The notes under the pieces: generated by a model
Seen by the model: only the letters and a program-made list of their open reading frames with translations
What the model was told of the DNA's origin: nothing
The model's database searches: none
Shown: positions 8,547-17,559 of the stretch, piece by piece
Position numbering within the stretch: the first letter of the stretch is position 1
Layout: the number at the start of each line of letters is the position of its first letter
Program-made: the position numbers and the translations under genes
NCBI GenBank assembly: GCA_023150895.1
Contig: JAKLJY010000005.1
Coordinates: 54,732-118,731 of the forward strand
Direction of reading: 5' to 3'
DNA from: Myxococcota bacterium
Lineage (GTDB): Bacteria > Myxococcota_A > Bradymonadia > UBA7976 > UBA1532
Length of the DNA stretch: 64,000 nt

Positions 8547-9358
8547 GGGAGGGCCCCGGCGGCCCGCAGCCGCTCGAGGAGTTCTCCCGGGTGCGCGACC
8601 GTCAGGTCGGGCCTCACGTTTTCGTATTCGCGCCCGCGCCGGGCCGCCTCGCCCGTCAGGGTGAGCACCGAGAACATCCCACTGCGCTGTCCGAGCATCA
8701 TGTCGGTGTCGAGCTGATCACCCAGGATGAGCGTCTCGTCGACCGACGTTCCCAACCGGCGCAGCCCCGCTTCGACCATGGAGGCCTCCGGTTTGCCGAG
8801 CACGATGGGGGTCCGGCCGGTGGTGACCTCGATGGCGGCGATGAGCGCCCCGGCATCGGGCAGCAGGCCCCGCGGCGAGATGCAGGTGCGATCCGCATGC
8901 GTGGCGTAGTACGGGAGGCCGCTGGCGACCAGCAGGCAGGCCTCGGTCAGCGATGCGTAGGTCACCCCGGTATCGTACCCGAGCAGGACGCAGTCGGCGG
9001 TCTCCGGGGCGGCGTTTGCCGGCGCGAGGCCTGCCCGGCGGCACTCGTTCGTCAGCGCCCGCGTCCCGAGGACGAAGGGACGTCGTAGCGACGTCGAGGC
9101 GGCCAGCCACTCGGCGCTCGCGCCCCCGGAGGTGAGCACGGCCGACAGGGGGACCGGCATGCCCAGGCGGCCGAGCCGTTCACGATAGCGGGAGCGGGCC
9201 GCCGACGAGTTGTTCGTCAGGACCAGGTGGGGGCGGCGCGACCGGGCGAGCGTGGCCATGAACGCGACGGCGCCGGGCACGGCCTCGCCGCCGATGTACA
9301 GGGTCCCGTCCATGTCCAGCAGGAAACCGCGAATGCGGCCGAGGCGTTCGTTCGACAC
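8543..9358 (-). CDS. HAD-IIA family sugar/nucleotide phosphatase (NagD-like)
   Basis: 271-residue cytosolic HAD phosphatase. Motif I is LLDMDGTLYIGGEAV (nucleophile Asp and acid Asp), motif II VLTNNSS, motif III Lys in VLGKPEASM, and motif IV LILGDQLDTDM. The large alpha/beta cap between motifs II and III is that of class IIA enzymes (NagD, phosphoglycolate and 4-nitrophenyl phosphatases). Substrate is unknown. The start is GTG 9358. It is first in the operon with the subunit-3-like and GMC genes. Confidence 0.88.
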   Translation of the reverse strand: MSNERLGRIRGFLLDMDGTLYIGGEAVPGAVAFMATLARSRRPHLVLTNNSSAARSRYRERLGRLGMPVPLSAVLTSGGASAEWLAASTSLRRPFVLGTRALTNECRRAGLAPANAAPETADCVLLGYDTGVTYASLTEACLLVASGLPYYATHADRTCISPRGLLPDAGALIAAIEVTTGRTPIVLGKPEASMVEAGLRRLGTSVDETLILGDQLDTDMMLGQRSGMFSVLTLTGEAARRGREYENVRPDLTVAHPGELLERLRAAGALP

Positions 9359-9496
9359 CCAGCCGTTATATACCGCGGCGCATGCCCTGAGAACCCACGG
9401 GCGATCGGCGCTTTCCGCCGGAAAGGCGTGCCACGTTCGGGATTCACCCGATGCACGACGGGGGCGCGCCCGGCCATGCTGCGCTCGCGAGGGGCC

Positions 9497-10429
9497 TCAG
9501 GGTCGGCGGTCGCCGACGCTCGACGGCGGCCCGCTCACGCCCCGGAGAAGCAAGTGAAAGACCGGCCCGGAAGCCTCGGACGTCCGCCGCAGCGCACCGC
9601 CACAGCGGGCCGCCGCGGCCCGGGCGACGAGCATGTCCGGGTCGTCGTCGGGGGTCGTCGGTCCGGGCGCAGGTCCGACCACCACGAGCACCTCCGCAGC
9701 CCCGGCCTCGCCCCGCACCTCGACGTGGCGGGTCGCCCCATCGGCGCCCGCCCGCAGCATCCCGAAGAGTGCGGCCTCGATGAGCGAGGGATCGGCCTCG
9801 ACGGCGGGGGGCTTGCTCTCCGGGTCGGGCCACGAGACGCTCAGCTCGGGGCGCGAAACCCCGAGGTGGCGGGCCGCCCGCTCCAGCACGGGTCCGAGGG
9901 GCCACGCGGCGCGCGCGACGGGCTCGTCGCGCAAGTGCCGGCGCCAGGTCTGCAGCAGCTCGCCGGCACGGCGCCCCTGCGCCAGGATGGCGTCGAGGGC
10001 GGGCGTCAGCGCGGAGAGCGACGGGTCGTTGACCGCAAGGCGTCCGAGTCGCAGTCGGAGCCCCTCCGCCCAGTTCAACACGGTCGCGATGGGTTGGCTG
10101 AGTTCGTGGGCCACGAGCGGGGCGAGCTCGGCGAGCAGCAAGCCGCGTCCGACGGCCCGGGCCTTGCCCGGCGGGTGAACGAGCGCACCACACAGCGCGT
10201 CGTCCCCGATCTCGAAGACGCGAATCCCCGACGAGTCGGGGTCCGGCTCGGCCGCCGCGAGCGCGGCGACAAGTCGGGCGTCTCGCGCCGGTCCCGGCGG
10301 CCCGAGCGCGACGTCGGCGCCCGGCGCGGCGGCGACGATGCGGCCCGTCCGACGCTCGAAGACGAGCAGCGGCGCAGGGCACTGCGCCAGGAACGCATTC
10401 CACTCACGGATCGGGGGCGATTCGGCCAC
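9497..10429 (-). CDS. Histidine kinase-like protein with degenerate ATPase domain
   Basis: 310-residue soluble protein: an N-terminal PAS-like region (CPAPLLVFERRTGRIVAAAPG), a recognisable HisKA helix with phospho-acceptor His in LVAHELSQPIATVLNWAEGL, then a C-terminal region in the HATPase position. The expected N-box Asn is absent (SLIEAALFGMLRAGADGA), and the G1 box DxGxG is replaced by VVGPAPGPTTPDDDPD. It therefore probably does not bind ATP and may act as a phosphotransfer or decoy partner. GTG 10429 has GAGGAG 9 bases upstream. It is divergent from the FixJ-type regulator at 10618, its likely partner. Confidence 0.78.
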   Translation of the reverse strand: MAESPPIREWNAFLAQCPAPLLVFERRTGRIVAAAPGADVALGPPGPARDARLVAALAAAEPDPDSSGIRVFEIGDDALCGALVHPPGKARAVGRGLLLAELAPLVAHELSQPIATVLNWAEGLRLRLGRLAVNDPSLSALTPALDAILAQGRRAGELLQTWRRHLRDEPVARAAWPLGPVLERAARHLGVSRPELSVSWPDPESKPPAVEADPSLIEAALFGMLRAGADGATRHVEVRGEAGAAEVLVVVGPAPGPTTPDDDPDMLVARAAAARCGGALRRTSEASGPVFHLLLRGVSGPPSSVGDRRP

Positions 10430-10617
10430 GTCGCAGGCTCCTCGGGGACTCCACCGGACTCAACGGCAGGTTGTCGCACGCCGATGAGTCGGGGGAAACC
10501 CGAGCGTCGCCCGCGGCGAGTGCCGGTCGTCTCGTCCGTCTCCCGTGCTCCCCTGATGCCTGCTTGCCGAAGACGGCCCCCGAGCGAACCGAACCCACCC
10601 ACCGAAGGACGACGACG

Positions 10618-11301
10618 ATGACGGAGAAAAGCGCACCGCCGGGAGATGCCCCGGTCAAGGCCGAGGGAGACGAGACCATGGGAGCCGAAACCCCACGCGC
10701 ACAGAAGGTCTACATCGTCGACGATGACGGGGCACTCCGGCAGTCGGTGGCGTGGCTCATGGAGTCCGTGCAACTCCAGACCGAGAGCTTCGCCTCGGCG
10801 GTCGAGTTTCTGCAGCGTTTCCACCCCTCCATGCGGGGCTGCGTGGTGCTCGACCTCCGCATGCCCCGGATGAGCGGCCTCGAGCTGCAGGAGGCCCTCG
10901 CGGAGACGGGCTGCGACCTGCCGATCATCTTCGTGACGGGGCACGGCGAGGTGAGTTCGGCGGTGCAGGCCCTGAAGGGCGGCGCGTTCGACTTCATCGA
11001 GAAGCCGTTCAGCAACAATCGCCTGCTCGAGCGCGTCCAGGCGGCGCTCGCCTACGAGGCGGAGCGGTGGGAGAAGGCCCGGGCCGAGGCCCGGATTCGC
11101 CTGCGTTTCACGCAGTGTACCGCCCGCGAGTTGCAGGTCCTCGACCACCTCGTCGCCGGGGCCTCGAACAAACAGGTGGCGGACGCCCTCGACATCTCGA
11201 TCAAGACCGTCGAGGTCCACCGGGCGCGCCTCATGGAGAAGACGGAGTCCGCCTCCTTCGCGGAGCTCGTGCGGCTGGCGCTCGCGCGCGACGCACGCTG
11301 A
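10618..11301 (+). CDS. FixJ/NarL-type response regulator
   Basis: 227-residue regulator. The receiver domain has the acidic pair in VYIVDDDGALRQS, phospho-acceptor Asp79 in CVVLDLRMPRMSG, Thr in IIFVTGHGE and Lys in FIEKPF. The C-terminal LuxR-type helix-turn-helix is TARELQVLDHLVAGASNKQVADALDISIKTVEVHRARLMEK. The start is ATG 10618 with GAAGGA upstream; ATG 10678 is an alternative with GAGGGAG upstream. Its partner is probably the HELSQP protein divergently encoded at 9497-10429 or the large sensor kinase at 11404. Confidence 0.9.
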   Translation: MTEKSAPPGDAPVKAEGDETMGAETPRAQKVYIVDDDGALRQSVAWLMESVQLQTESFASAVEFLQRFHPSMRGCVVLDLRMPRMSGLELQEALAETGCDLPIIFVTGHGEVSSAVQALKGGAFDFIEKPFSNNRLLERVQAALAYEAERWEKARAEARIRLRFTQCTARELQVLDHLVAGASNKQVADALDISIKTVEVHRARLMEKTESASFAELVRLALARDAR

Positions 11302-11403
11302 CCGCGGCCGGCGCGGGGCCGGAGAGGGGGGGGGTCAGGGTTGTCCCGGATTCAAACGGCCTCCCCATGCGCCCAAAATGGCGATCGATTCGGAGGTGAC
11401 CGG

Positions 11404-14067
11404 ATGAACGGAGAAGATCGGTTACGGACGCTGGATGTCCTCGGGCGCGTCTGCGCGCTCCAGGATGCCCTGCTCCAGACCGAGCGACCGACGCAGGCCC
11501 TGTTCGAGGAATTGCTCGAGCACTTCGTCGCGTTCACGGGGAGCGCCTACGGGTTCATCGGTGAGGTCTTCCACGACGGTGGGCGTCCCTACCTGCGCAG
11601 CCAGGCGATCTCCAACATCGCCTGGAACGACGAGACGCGCGCTCTCTGGGAGAACGCGCAGTCCAGCGGCCGGGGGATGGAGTTTCGCAACCTCGACACC
11701 CTCTTCGGGCGCGTCCTGACGACCGGCGAAATCGTGCTCTCGAACACGCCGGCGGCGGACCCCCGCGCCGGCGGGCTCCCGAACGGCCACCCCCCGCTCC
11801 TCGCCTTCGCGGGCATCCCGGTGCTGGTCGGCGGCCAGTTCATCGGCATGATCGGGCTCGCCAACCGGCCCGGCGGGTACGACGACGCCGTCGTTCAGAC
11901 GCTCACGCCGCTCATCGGGGCCGCCGGTAGCCACTTCTACATGCTGCGCGTCCACCGGGCCCGCGCCGCCGCCGAAGCGGCCGTCGCCCGTCGCGTGGCG
12001 TTCGAGCGCCTGGTGCTCGAGATCTCGTCGCATTTCATTCACGCCTCGGCCGGCGACTTCGACCCGATGGTCGAGTCGGCGCTGGCGCGGGTCGGCCGTT
12101 TCGTCGAGGCGGATCGGAGCTATCTCTTCCTGATCCACGACGACGACGAGACGATGTCCAACACCCACGAGTGGTGTGCCGAGGGCATTTCCCCGGAGAA
12201 GGACAACCTGCAGGACCTCCCCATCGACGCGATGGGGTTCGTGATGGTGCCGTTCCGACGCGGCGACAGCATCGTCGTGCCCGACGTCGACGCCCTGCCG
12301 CCCGAGGCCGACTGGCTGCGCGAGATTCTGGCGGCGCAGAGCATTCGCTCGGCCGTCTGGGTGCCGCTGAGCAATGACGGGCGGCTGATGGGGTTCGTTG
12401 GCTTCGACGCCGTGCGGGCGCTGCGCGGTTGGTCGACGGACGACGCGGCGCTCCTCGAAGTGCTCGTGAAGGACATCGGACACTTGCTGCGCCGGACCCG
12501 GGCGGCGCAGCGCCTCGCGGAGTCGGAGCTGCGCTTCCGGCTCATCGCGTCGCACATCCGGCAGGCCTTCTTCCTCGTCACGGCGGACTATCGGCAGATG
12601 CTCTATGTGAGCCCCGCATTCGAGACCATCTGGGGCATGCCGGTCGAGTCCGTGTACGCCGATCCGCTGGCCTGGCTGTCGACGCTGGCGCCCGACGCGC
12701 GGCCCTCCATCGAAGAGGCCGTGGCGCGGGCGCACCTCGAGCCGACGACCACCGAGTATCTCATCCGCCGGCCGGACGGTGTCGAACGCTGGGTACGGGT
12801 CGACACGTTGCCCGTCCGCGAGGCGGACGGCGTGACCCGGAAGATCGCCGGCATCGCCGAGGACATCACCGAGCAACGCGCCATCGCCGAGATGCGCGAG
12901 CGGCACAACGAGGCCCTCGAAGCGGCCGTGCGCGCCCGGACGGAGGAACTGACCGCCACCAACGCCGCACTCCGGGCCGAGGTCGCCGCGCGCGCCCACG
13001 CCGAGGCAGAGCAGCGGCGATCCGCGACGGCGCTGCGAACCGTGGCCGATACCATGCCCGTGGCGGTGCTCATCGTCGACGACGCGCTCGTGCGGTTCGC
13101 CAACCAGGACGCGGAGACGCTCCTGGGCCTGACCGTCGATGCCAATCTCGCGACGTTGCACCCCGCGCTCGTCTCGGCGATCCACACCGAAGGCGGGGCC
13201 TGCGAGGTGGCGATCGAGCGTGCCGATGGCCTGCCGCGGGCGCTTCGGGTGCTCGTGCGCCCCGTGGACTTCGAAGGGCGGACGTGTCGGGTGCTGGCCG
13301 CGCTCGACATCACCGATCAGCGGCGCGCCGAGCGCATGCTGCGGGAGCACAATCAGACGATCTCGCGGCTGGCGTACATCGGGAACATGGAGGGTCTCGC
13401 CTCGGCGGTCGCCCACGAGCTGAACCAGCCGCTCAACGCCATCGTGATGTGGTCGGGGGGCCTCCAGACGCGGCTCTCTCGCAGCCCCGTGCCCGCGACC
13501 GAGGTCATCGACGTCGTCGAGCGGATGCGGACGCAGGCGCTGCGGGCCGGCGAGCTGATGCGTCGCCTGCGCAGCTTCTCGTCCCGCGACGAGGAGAGGC
13601 GCCTGCGGCTCGACATCGACGCCATCTGCGAGCGAGCGGCGCGGCAGCTCTCGGAGGTCGTCGGACCCCAACCCGTCCACATCGAGCAGTCGCTCGCGGC
13701 GGGCGGCGCATGTGTCATCGGCGATGCCGTCCAGCTCGAGGTCGTCATCACGAACCTGCTGCGCAACGCCATCGAGGCGACCCCGGCGCCCGCACCGGGC
13801 GAACCGGCTCCGCGGGTCGAACTCTCGTCGACGCGGACGGCCGATGGCGTTCGCATCACGGTTCGCGACTACGGCGTCGGTGTGCCGCCGGGCCTGCGCA
13901 GCAGCATCTTCGAGCCGCTCGTCAGTACCAAACAGGGCGGGATGGGGATCGGCCTTTCCATTGCCCGCACGATTGTCGAGGCGCATCGCGGTCACCTCAC
14001 GCTCGGGGAGGCCATCGGCCCGGGGGCGGTGTTCGAGGTGACGCTGCCCGCCGGTCTGGGAGGATGA
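11404..14067 (+). CDS. GAF-GAF-PAS-PAS sensor histidine kinase
   Basis: 887-residue cytosolic sensor kinase. Domains by eye: GAF at about 15-180, GAF at about 205-370, PAS/PAC at about 380-500 (ending GIAEDITEQRA), a coiled-coil linker at about 500-555, a second PAS at about 560-645, HisKA with His671 in AHELNQPLNAI, and HATPase with N-box TNLLRNAIEA, G1 in DYGVGVP and G2 in GGMGIGLSIAR. There are no membrane segments, so it senses an internal ligand or redox state. GGAGGT sits 7 bases before ATG 11404. Its stop overlaps the start of the receiver gene at 14064. Confidence 0.92.
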   Translation: MNGEDRLRTLDVLGRVCALQDALLQTERPTQALFEELLEHFVAFTGSAYGFIGEVFHDGGRPYLRSQAISNIAWNDETRALWENAQSSGRGMEFRNLDTLFGRVLTTGEIVLSNTPAADPRAGGLPNGHPPLLAFAGIPVLVGGQFIGMIGLANRPGGYDDAVVQTLTPLIGAAGSHFYMLRVHRARAAAEAAVARRVAFERLVLEISSHFIHASAGDFDPMVESALARVGRFVEADRSYLFLIHDDDETMSNTHEWCAEGISPEKDNLQDLPIDAMGFVMVPFRRGDSIVVPDVDALPPEADWLREILAAQSIRSAVWVPLSNDGRLMGFVGFDAVRALRGWSTDDAALLEVLVKDIGHLLRRTRAAQRLAESELRFRLIASHIRQAFFLVTADYRQMLYVSPAFETIWGMPVESVYADPLAWLSTLAPDARPSIEEAVARAHLEPTTTEYLIRRPDGVERWVRVDTLPVREADGVTRKIAGIAEDITEQRAIAEMRERHNEALEAAVRARTEELTATNAALRAEVAARAHAEAEQRRSATALRTVADTMPVAVLIVDDALVRFANQDAETLLGLTVDANLATLHPALVSAIHTEGGACEVAIERADGLPRALRVLVRPVDFEGRTCRVLAALDITDQRRAERMLREHNQTISRLAYIGNMEGLASAVAHELNQPLNAIVMWSGGLQTRLSRSPVPATEVIDVVERMRTQALRAGELMRRLRSFSSRDEERRLRLDIDAICERAARQLSEVVGPQPVHIEQSLAAGGACVIGDAVQLEVVITNLLRNAIEATPAPAPGEPAPRVELSSTRTADGVRITVRDYGVGVPPGLRSSIFEPLVSTKQGGMGIGLSIARTIVEAHRGHLTLGEAIGPGAVFEVTLPAGLGG

Positions 14068-14462
14068 ACGTGATCACCAATGTCCCCGCCGCCGCTGTCG
14101 ATCCCGGGACCATCGTGCTCGTCGACGACGACGTCGCGGTGCGGGAGTCGCTCGCATTTCTGCTCGAGTGTCACGGTTTCGAGGTCCGGCCCTACGGTCA
14201 CCCGCGCGACTTCCTCGCGGCGGATCTCCCGACGCGTGCCTGCTGCGTGCTGCTCGACCTCCGTTTGCCGTCGCTGAGCGGCATCGAGGTCCTCGAGCGC
14301 CTGCGAGCGCGCGGCGATCGTGTCCCGGTCCTGCTCATCACGGGGCACGGCGACACCAAGGCGGCGGCCGATGCCCGCGCCCTCGGCGCCTTCGATTTCC
14401 TCGAGAAACCCTTCGACGACGTCCTGCTCGTCTCGCGCATCCGCGAGGCCCTCACCGTCTGA
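14064..14462 (+). CDS. Stand-alone FixJ-type receiver domain protein
   Basis: 132-residue single-domain response regulator. It has acidic residues in IVLVDDDVAVRES, phospho-acceptor Asp65 in CVLLDLRLPSLSG, Thr in LLITGHGDTK and Lys in FLEKPF. There is no output domain: the protein ends at REALTV, exactly where the DNA-binding domain of a FixJ protein would begin. The ATG overlaps the stop of the sensor kinase (ATGA), so the two are made together. It probably acts by protein contact or as a phosphate shuttle or sink. Confidence 0.88.
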   Translation: MNVITNVPAAAVDPGTIVLVDDDVAVRESLAFLLECHGFEVRPYGHPRDFLAADLPTRACCVLLDLRLPSLSGIEVLERLRARGDRVPVLLITGHGDTKAAADARALGAFDFLEKPFDDVLLVSRIREALTV

Positions 14463-14469
14463 GGCGGCG

Positions 14470-15975
14470 TCAGCCCGCCGGCAGCGTCAGCTCGAACGTC
14501 GCGCCGCCGCCCGGCGTGTCCCGGTGAACGAGCGTCCCGGCGTGATCGAGCGCGATCCGCAGGCTCGTCGCGAGCCCGAGACCCGTGCCGTGTCGGCCCG
14601 CCTTCGTGGTGAAGAACGGCTCGAAGAGGCGCGGGCGCACGTCGGCCGGCACCCCGTGTCCGTGATCGACGACCTGAAAGACGACGTGCCCGCCTTCCGC
14701 CGAGAGCCGGGCGCGCAGCTCGACCCGGCCGGCGCGATCGCTGGCATCGGCGGCGTTGAGGAGGAGGTTCAGGAGTGCGCGCTGCACACTGTACGGTTCG
14801 ACGTGGACGGTGGCGCCGTGTCCCTCGTCGAAGACCGCGATGTGCAGTCGTTCGCCGATGGCACGTCGGGCCAGGTCCGCCGCGCCGGCGAGCAGAACGC
14901 TCACCGGGCGCAGTTCACGCCGGCCGTTGCGCAGCCGCGCGATGTCCATCATCCGGTGGGCGAGGGCGTCCGCGGACTCGACGGCCGTCCGCATGTCGGC
15001 CAGGATGCCGCCGAGCGCCGGGTCGCTCTGGGGCTCCTCGGCGAGCAATTCCGTGCCGCTGCGCATCACCGTCAGGACGTTCTTCAGGTCGTGGGCGATG
15101 CCACCGGCGATGCCCTCGGCCGCGGCGAGGTGGTCGACCCGCTGCATGAGCCGTTCGGCCTCCTGTGTCCGGTTCGCCTGCGACACGACGAGGGCGGCCA
15201 TGTTGCTCAGCAGCGTCAACATGCCGCGGTCGCGCTCGGAGAACTCGACGCGTTCGCCTTGTCCATCGAGGTAGAGCACCCCGATCGGACCGTCGGGGCT
15301 GCGCAACGGGCAGGCCATCGCGGTGCCGATGGCGGAGAGGGCCACGCTCGTCGGTCGGCCCGTGCCATGGGCGTCGAAGCCCCGCAGCACCGGGCCGTCG
15401 GCCGCGAGCGCAGCGTCGATGACCGAGCGCGAGAACGACAGCGGGCGCCACCGCACGCCGGGTCGCAAGACGATCGCGACGTCGTCGAGCGCCGGGCGGC
15501 CGGCGCGCATGCCGGCCACGAATCCCCGGTCTGCCCCGGTCAGGGCGATGGCCGCCTCGACGAGGCCCCGCACGACCGTCGCCTGGTCGGCCCGGGGGTC
15601 GATGGCCTGGGTGGCCCGGCAAAGGTGGGCGAGAACGGTGACGGGCGTGTCCTCGGGCCCGAGGGCCACCGGCGCCGCGACGCGCATCGGAGGCGCGTCC
15701 CCGAACTGCACCGTGTCTCCCGTCCGGAGGAGTGCCGCCTCGACCTCGACGCCATTGACCCGGACCGTGGCCTCCGCCCGCACGCGGTAGACCATCGCGC
15801 GCCCGTCCGCGAGCACGATCCGGGCATGAAACCGCTGCACCCCGGGCGCTTCGACCCGGATCGTACACCCCTCCGCAGAGCCGATCGTCGCTCCGGCGAG
15901 GTCGATTTCGTGGCGCGATGCCTGGGGGGCGCGGGCCTCGTTCGGCGTGCACTCGAGTGCGAGGGCGGTGACCAT
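14470..15975 (-). CDS. FHA-GAF sensor histidine kinase
   Basis: 501-residue soluble kinase. An N-terminal FHA domain spans about 20-105 (ATIGSAEGCTIRV, VQRFHARI, VNGVEV), then GAF spans about 125-280 (MACPLRSPDGPIGVLYLDG). HisKA has the His in GGIAHDLKNVLTVM. HATPase has N-box NLLLNAADAS, G1 DHGHGVP and G2 GTGLGLATS. FHA domains bind phosphothreonine, so this kinase may take input from a Ser/Thr kinase, a combination familiar in myxobacteria. It is convergent with the receiver gene at 14064 with 7 bases between stops. Confidence 0.9.
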   Translation of the reverse strand: MVTALALECTPNEARAPQASRHEIDLAGATIGSAEGCTIRVEAPGVQRFHARIVLADGRAMVYRVRAEATVRVNGVEVEAALLRTGDTVQFGDAPPMRVAAPVALGPEDTPVTVLAHLCRATQAIDPRADQATVVRGLVEAAIALTGADRGFVAGMRAGRPALDDVAIVLRPGVRWRPLSFSRSVIDAALAADGPVLRGFDAHGTGRPTSVALSAIGTAMACPLRSPDGPIGVLYLDGQGERVEFSERDRGMLTLLSNMAALVVSQANRTQEAERLMQRVDHLAAAEGIAGGIAHDLKNVLTVMRSGTELLAEEPQSDPALGGILADMRTAVESADALAHRMMDIARLRNGRRELRPVSVLLAGAADLARRAIGERLHIAVFDEGHGATVHVEPYSVQRALLNLLLNAADASDRAGRVELRARLSAEGGHVVFQVVDHGHGVPADVRPRLFEPFFTTKAGRHGTGLGLATSLRIALDHAGTLVHRDTPGGGATFELTLPAG

Positions 15976-16146
15976 GGGGTCAAGATCGCAAGAAACTCAC
16001 ATTTTCGCATCGGGACGAACGGGCATCGAGTCCGTGTTTCCCCTGTCGCCGTCGGGCCGACACGATTTCGGACCCGCCCGTCGATGCCGGTTCCCATTCA
16101 CCGCGATCCGTGGCATCGAGGAGCACATCCCGACAGGAAACCCGCC

Positions 16147-17280
16147 ATGATGTTCGACCCCGCCGAGCTGGAGATCGTGCGACTCCGTGGCGATCCGCGC
16201 GCCGACGAGGTGATCGCCGATCTCTTCGCGTCGCGGTCCCTCGAGGCGGTCAACGGGCTCCTGATGCGCCTCGTCGCGACGGACGACGTGCCGCCCGAAG
16301 ACCTGCCGCCGAGCGTGCGTGCGTACTTCGACGACACCGCGAGCGCCGCCCGCGCCGGTCTCGACCCGGCCGATCAGCGTGCGGCGGAGCGACTCTTCGC
16401 CGCCTTCGGCCCGGAGATTCTGCTCGGCCTCGGGGCCTACTCGCTGCCGATGTGTTACGCCGTCGGCCGGGCCGCGCCGGTGCTGCTCGAGACGGCGCGA
16501 CTGGTGCACGGCACGCGGCGCCGCGTCTTCGAAACGACGCAGTTCGTCGTCGATTGCTTCGGCCCCGGCGGCCTCGGCCCGACGGGGCGCGGCTTCCGTT
16601 CGGCGCAGAAGGTGCGCCTGATGCACGCCGCCGTGCGACGGCTGTTGCTCTCCGATCCCCTGCGGCCGTGGGACATGGGGCTCGGCGTGCCCATCAATCA
16701 GATGGACCTCGCCTACACGCTGCACACCTTCGACGGGCTCGTGCTCGATGGCCTCGGCAAGCTGGGCATCGAGGTGGCGCCCGAGGCGGCCGATGCGTGG
16801 CACGCCTGCTGGTTCGCGCTCGGGCGCGTCCTGGGGATGGACGACGACCTCCTGTGCCGGCGCCGGGACGACGCGGATGCGTTCGGCGCGCACCTGGGCG
16901 CGCTGCTGTGCACGCCGTCGGCGGCCGGTCGCGAGCTCACCGCCGCGCTGATCGAGATGTTTCAGGCCATGATTCCGGGCGACGCCTTCGACGGCCTCAC
17001 ACCGGCGATCATGCGACACTACCTTTCGCCGGACGTCGTGCAGATGCTCGCCATCCCCGAGTCGCAGCGCATGGGTCGCCTGTGGCGCCTCGCGGTGGGG
17101 GCCGGTCAGCCCGCCCTCGATCGACAGGGCGACGGCGGTCGTCTCGGCACGCTGCTGCGCCGCTTCAATCAGGCCTTCATCGACGCGCTCGTCCTGATGG
17201 AACGCGGCCCGCGGCGCTTGCCTTTCGGCGTCCCGGGTGAGCTCGCCGACGGCTGGCGCGGCGAGGGGCCGGGCGGCTGA
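16147..17280 (+). CDS. MpaB/DUF2236-type oxygenase-like protein
   Basis: 377-residue helical protein of the oxygenase MpaB (DUF2236) family, which includes rubber oxygenases and mycophenolic-acid oxygenase. Landmarks are GAYSLPMCYAVG, KVRLMHAAVRRLLL with a conserved His, and INQMDLAYTLHTFD with a further His; these His residues are candidates for haem or metal contact. The start is ATG 16147. It is divergent from the FHA kinase with 171 bases between starts. The substrate is not inferable from context. Confidence 0.82.
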   Translation: MMFDPAELEIVRLRGDPRADEVIADLFASRSLEAVNGLLMRLVATDDVPPEDLPPSVRAYFDDTASAARAGLDPADQRAAERLFAAFGPEILLGLGAYSLPMCYAVGRAAPVLLETARLVHGTRRRVFETTQFVVDCFGPGGLGPTGRGFRSAQKVRLMHAAVRRLLLSDPLRPWDMGLGVPINQMDLAYTLHTFDGLVLDGLGKLGIEVAPEAADAWHACWFALGRVLGMDDDLLCRRRDDADAFGAHLGALLCTPSAAGRELTAALIEMFQAMIPGDAFDGLTPAIMRHYLSPDVVQMLAIPESQRMGRLWRLAVGAGQPALDRQGDGGRLGTLLRRFNQAFIDALVLMERGPRRLPFGVPGELADGWRGEGPGG

Positions 17281-17289
17281 GCGACGCGG

Positions 17290-17493
17290 TCAGCCCTGCC
17301 GTTCCATCGGGCAGGTGCTCAGCCCGAAGAGCGTATAGGCCGGGCAGAACTTGAACAGCCCGGTGATCAAGGGCACGACGCCGATGTAACCGAGCGGCGT
17401 CTGCGGCCCGACGAAGGCGAGGCTGAGCAGCCCTGCGCCGACGGCGATGCGGAGGACGCGGTCGAGGGTGCCGACGTTGGCTTGTAGTTTCAT
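17290..17493 (-). CDS. DUF2892 small inner-membrane protein
   Basis: 67-residue protein with the DUF2892 (YgaP membrane part) pattern: MKLQANVGTLDRVLRIAVGAGLL, a first membrane helix, a short loop with PLGYIGVVPLITGLFKFCPAY forming the second helix, and a terminal LFGLSTCPM. The conserved Asn/Gly/Asp at the start and the CPAY and CP cysteines are all present. It lies 66 bases downstream of a Crp/Fnr regulator in the same direction, a common pairing in sulfur and redox loci (inference). Confidence 0.87.
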   Translation of the reverse strand: MKLQANVGTLDRVLRIAVGAGLLSLAFVGPQTPLGYIGVVPLITGLFKFCPAYTLFGLSTCPMERQG

Positions 17494-17559
17494 GGGGTGC
17501 GCTCCTGGCCCGGGGGGCCGGTGGGGGTCGTGTCGGCCTGCGAGGTGCAGGGTTCGACC

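Noticed and set aside
11422..13995. 857-codon minus-strand open frame opposite the GAF-PAS kinase
   Set aside because: Same type of shadow; His/Arg/Asp-rich translation without recognisable domains.
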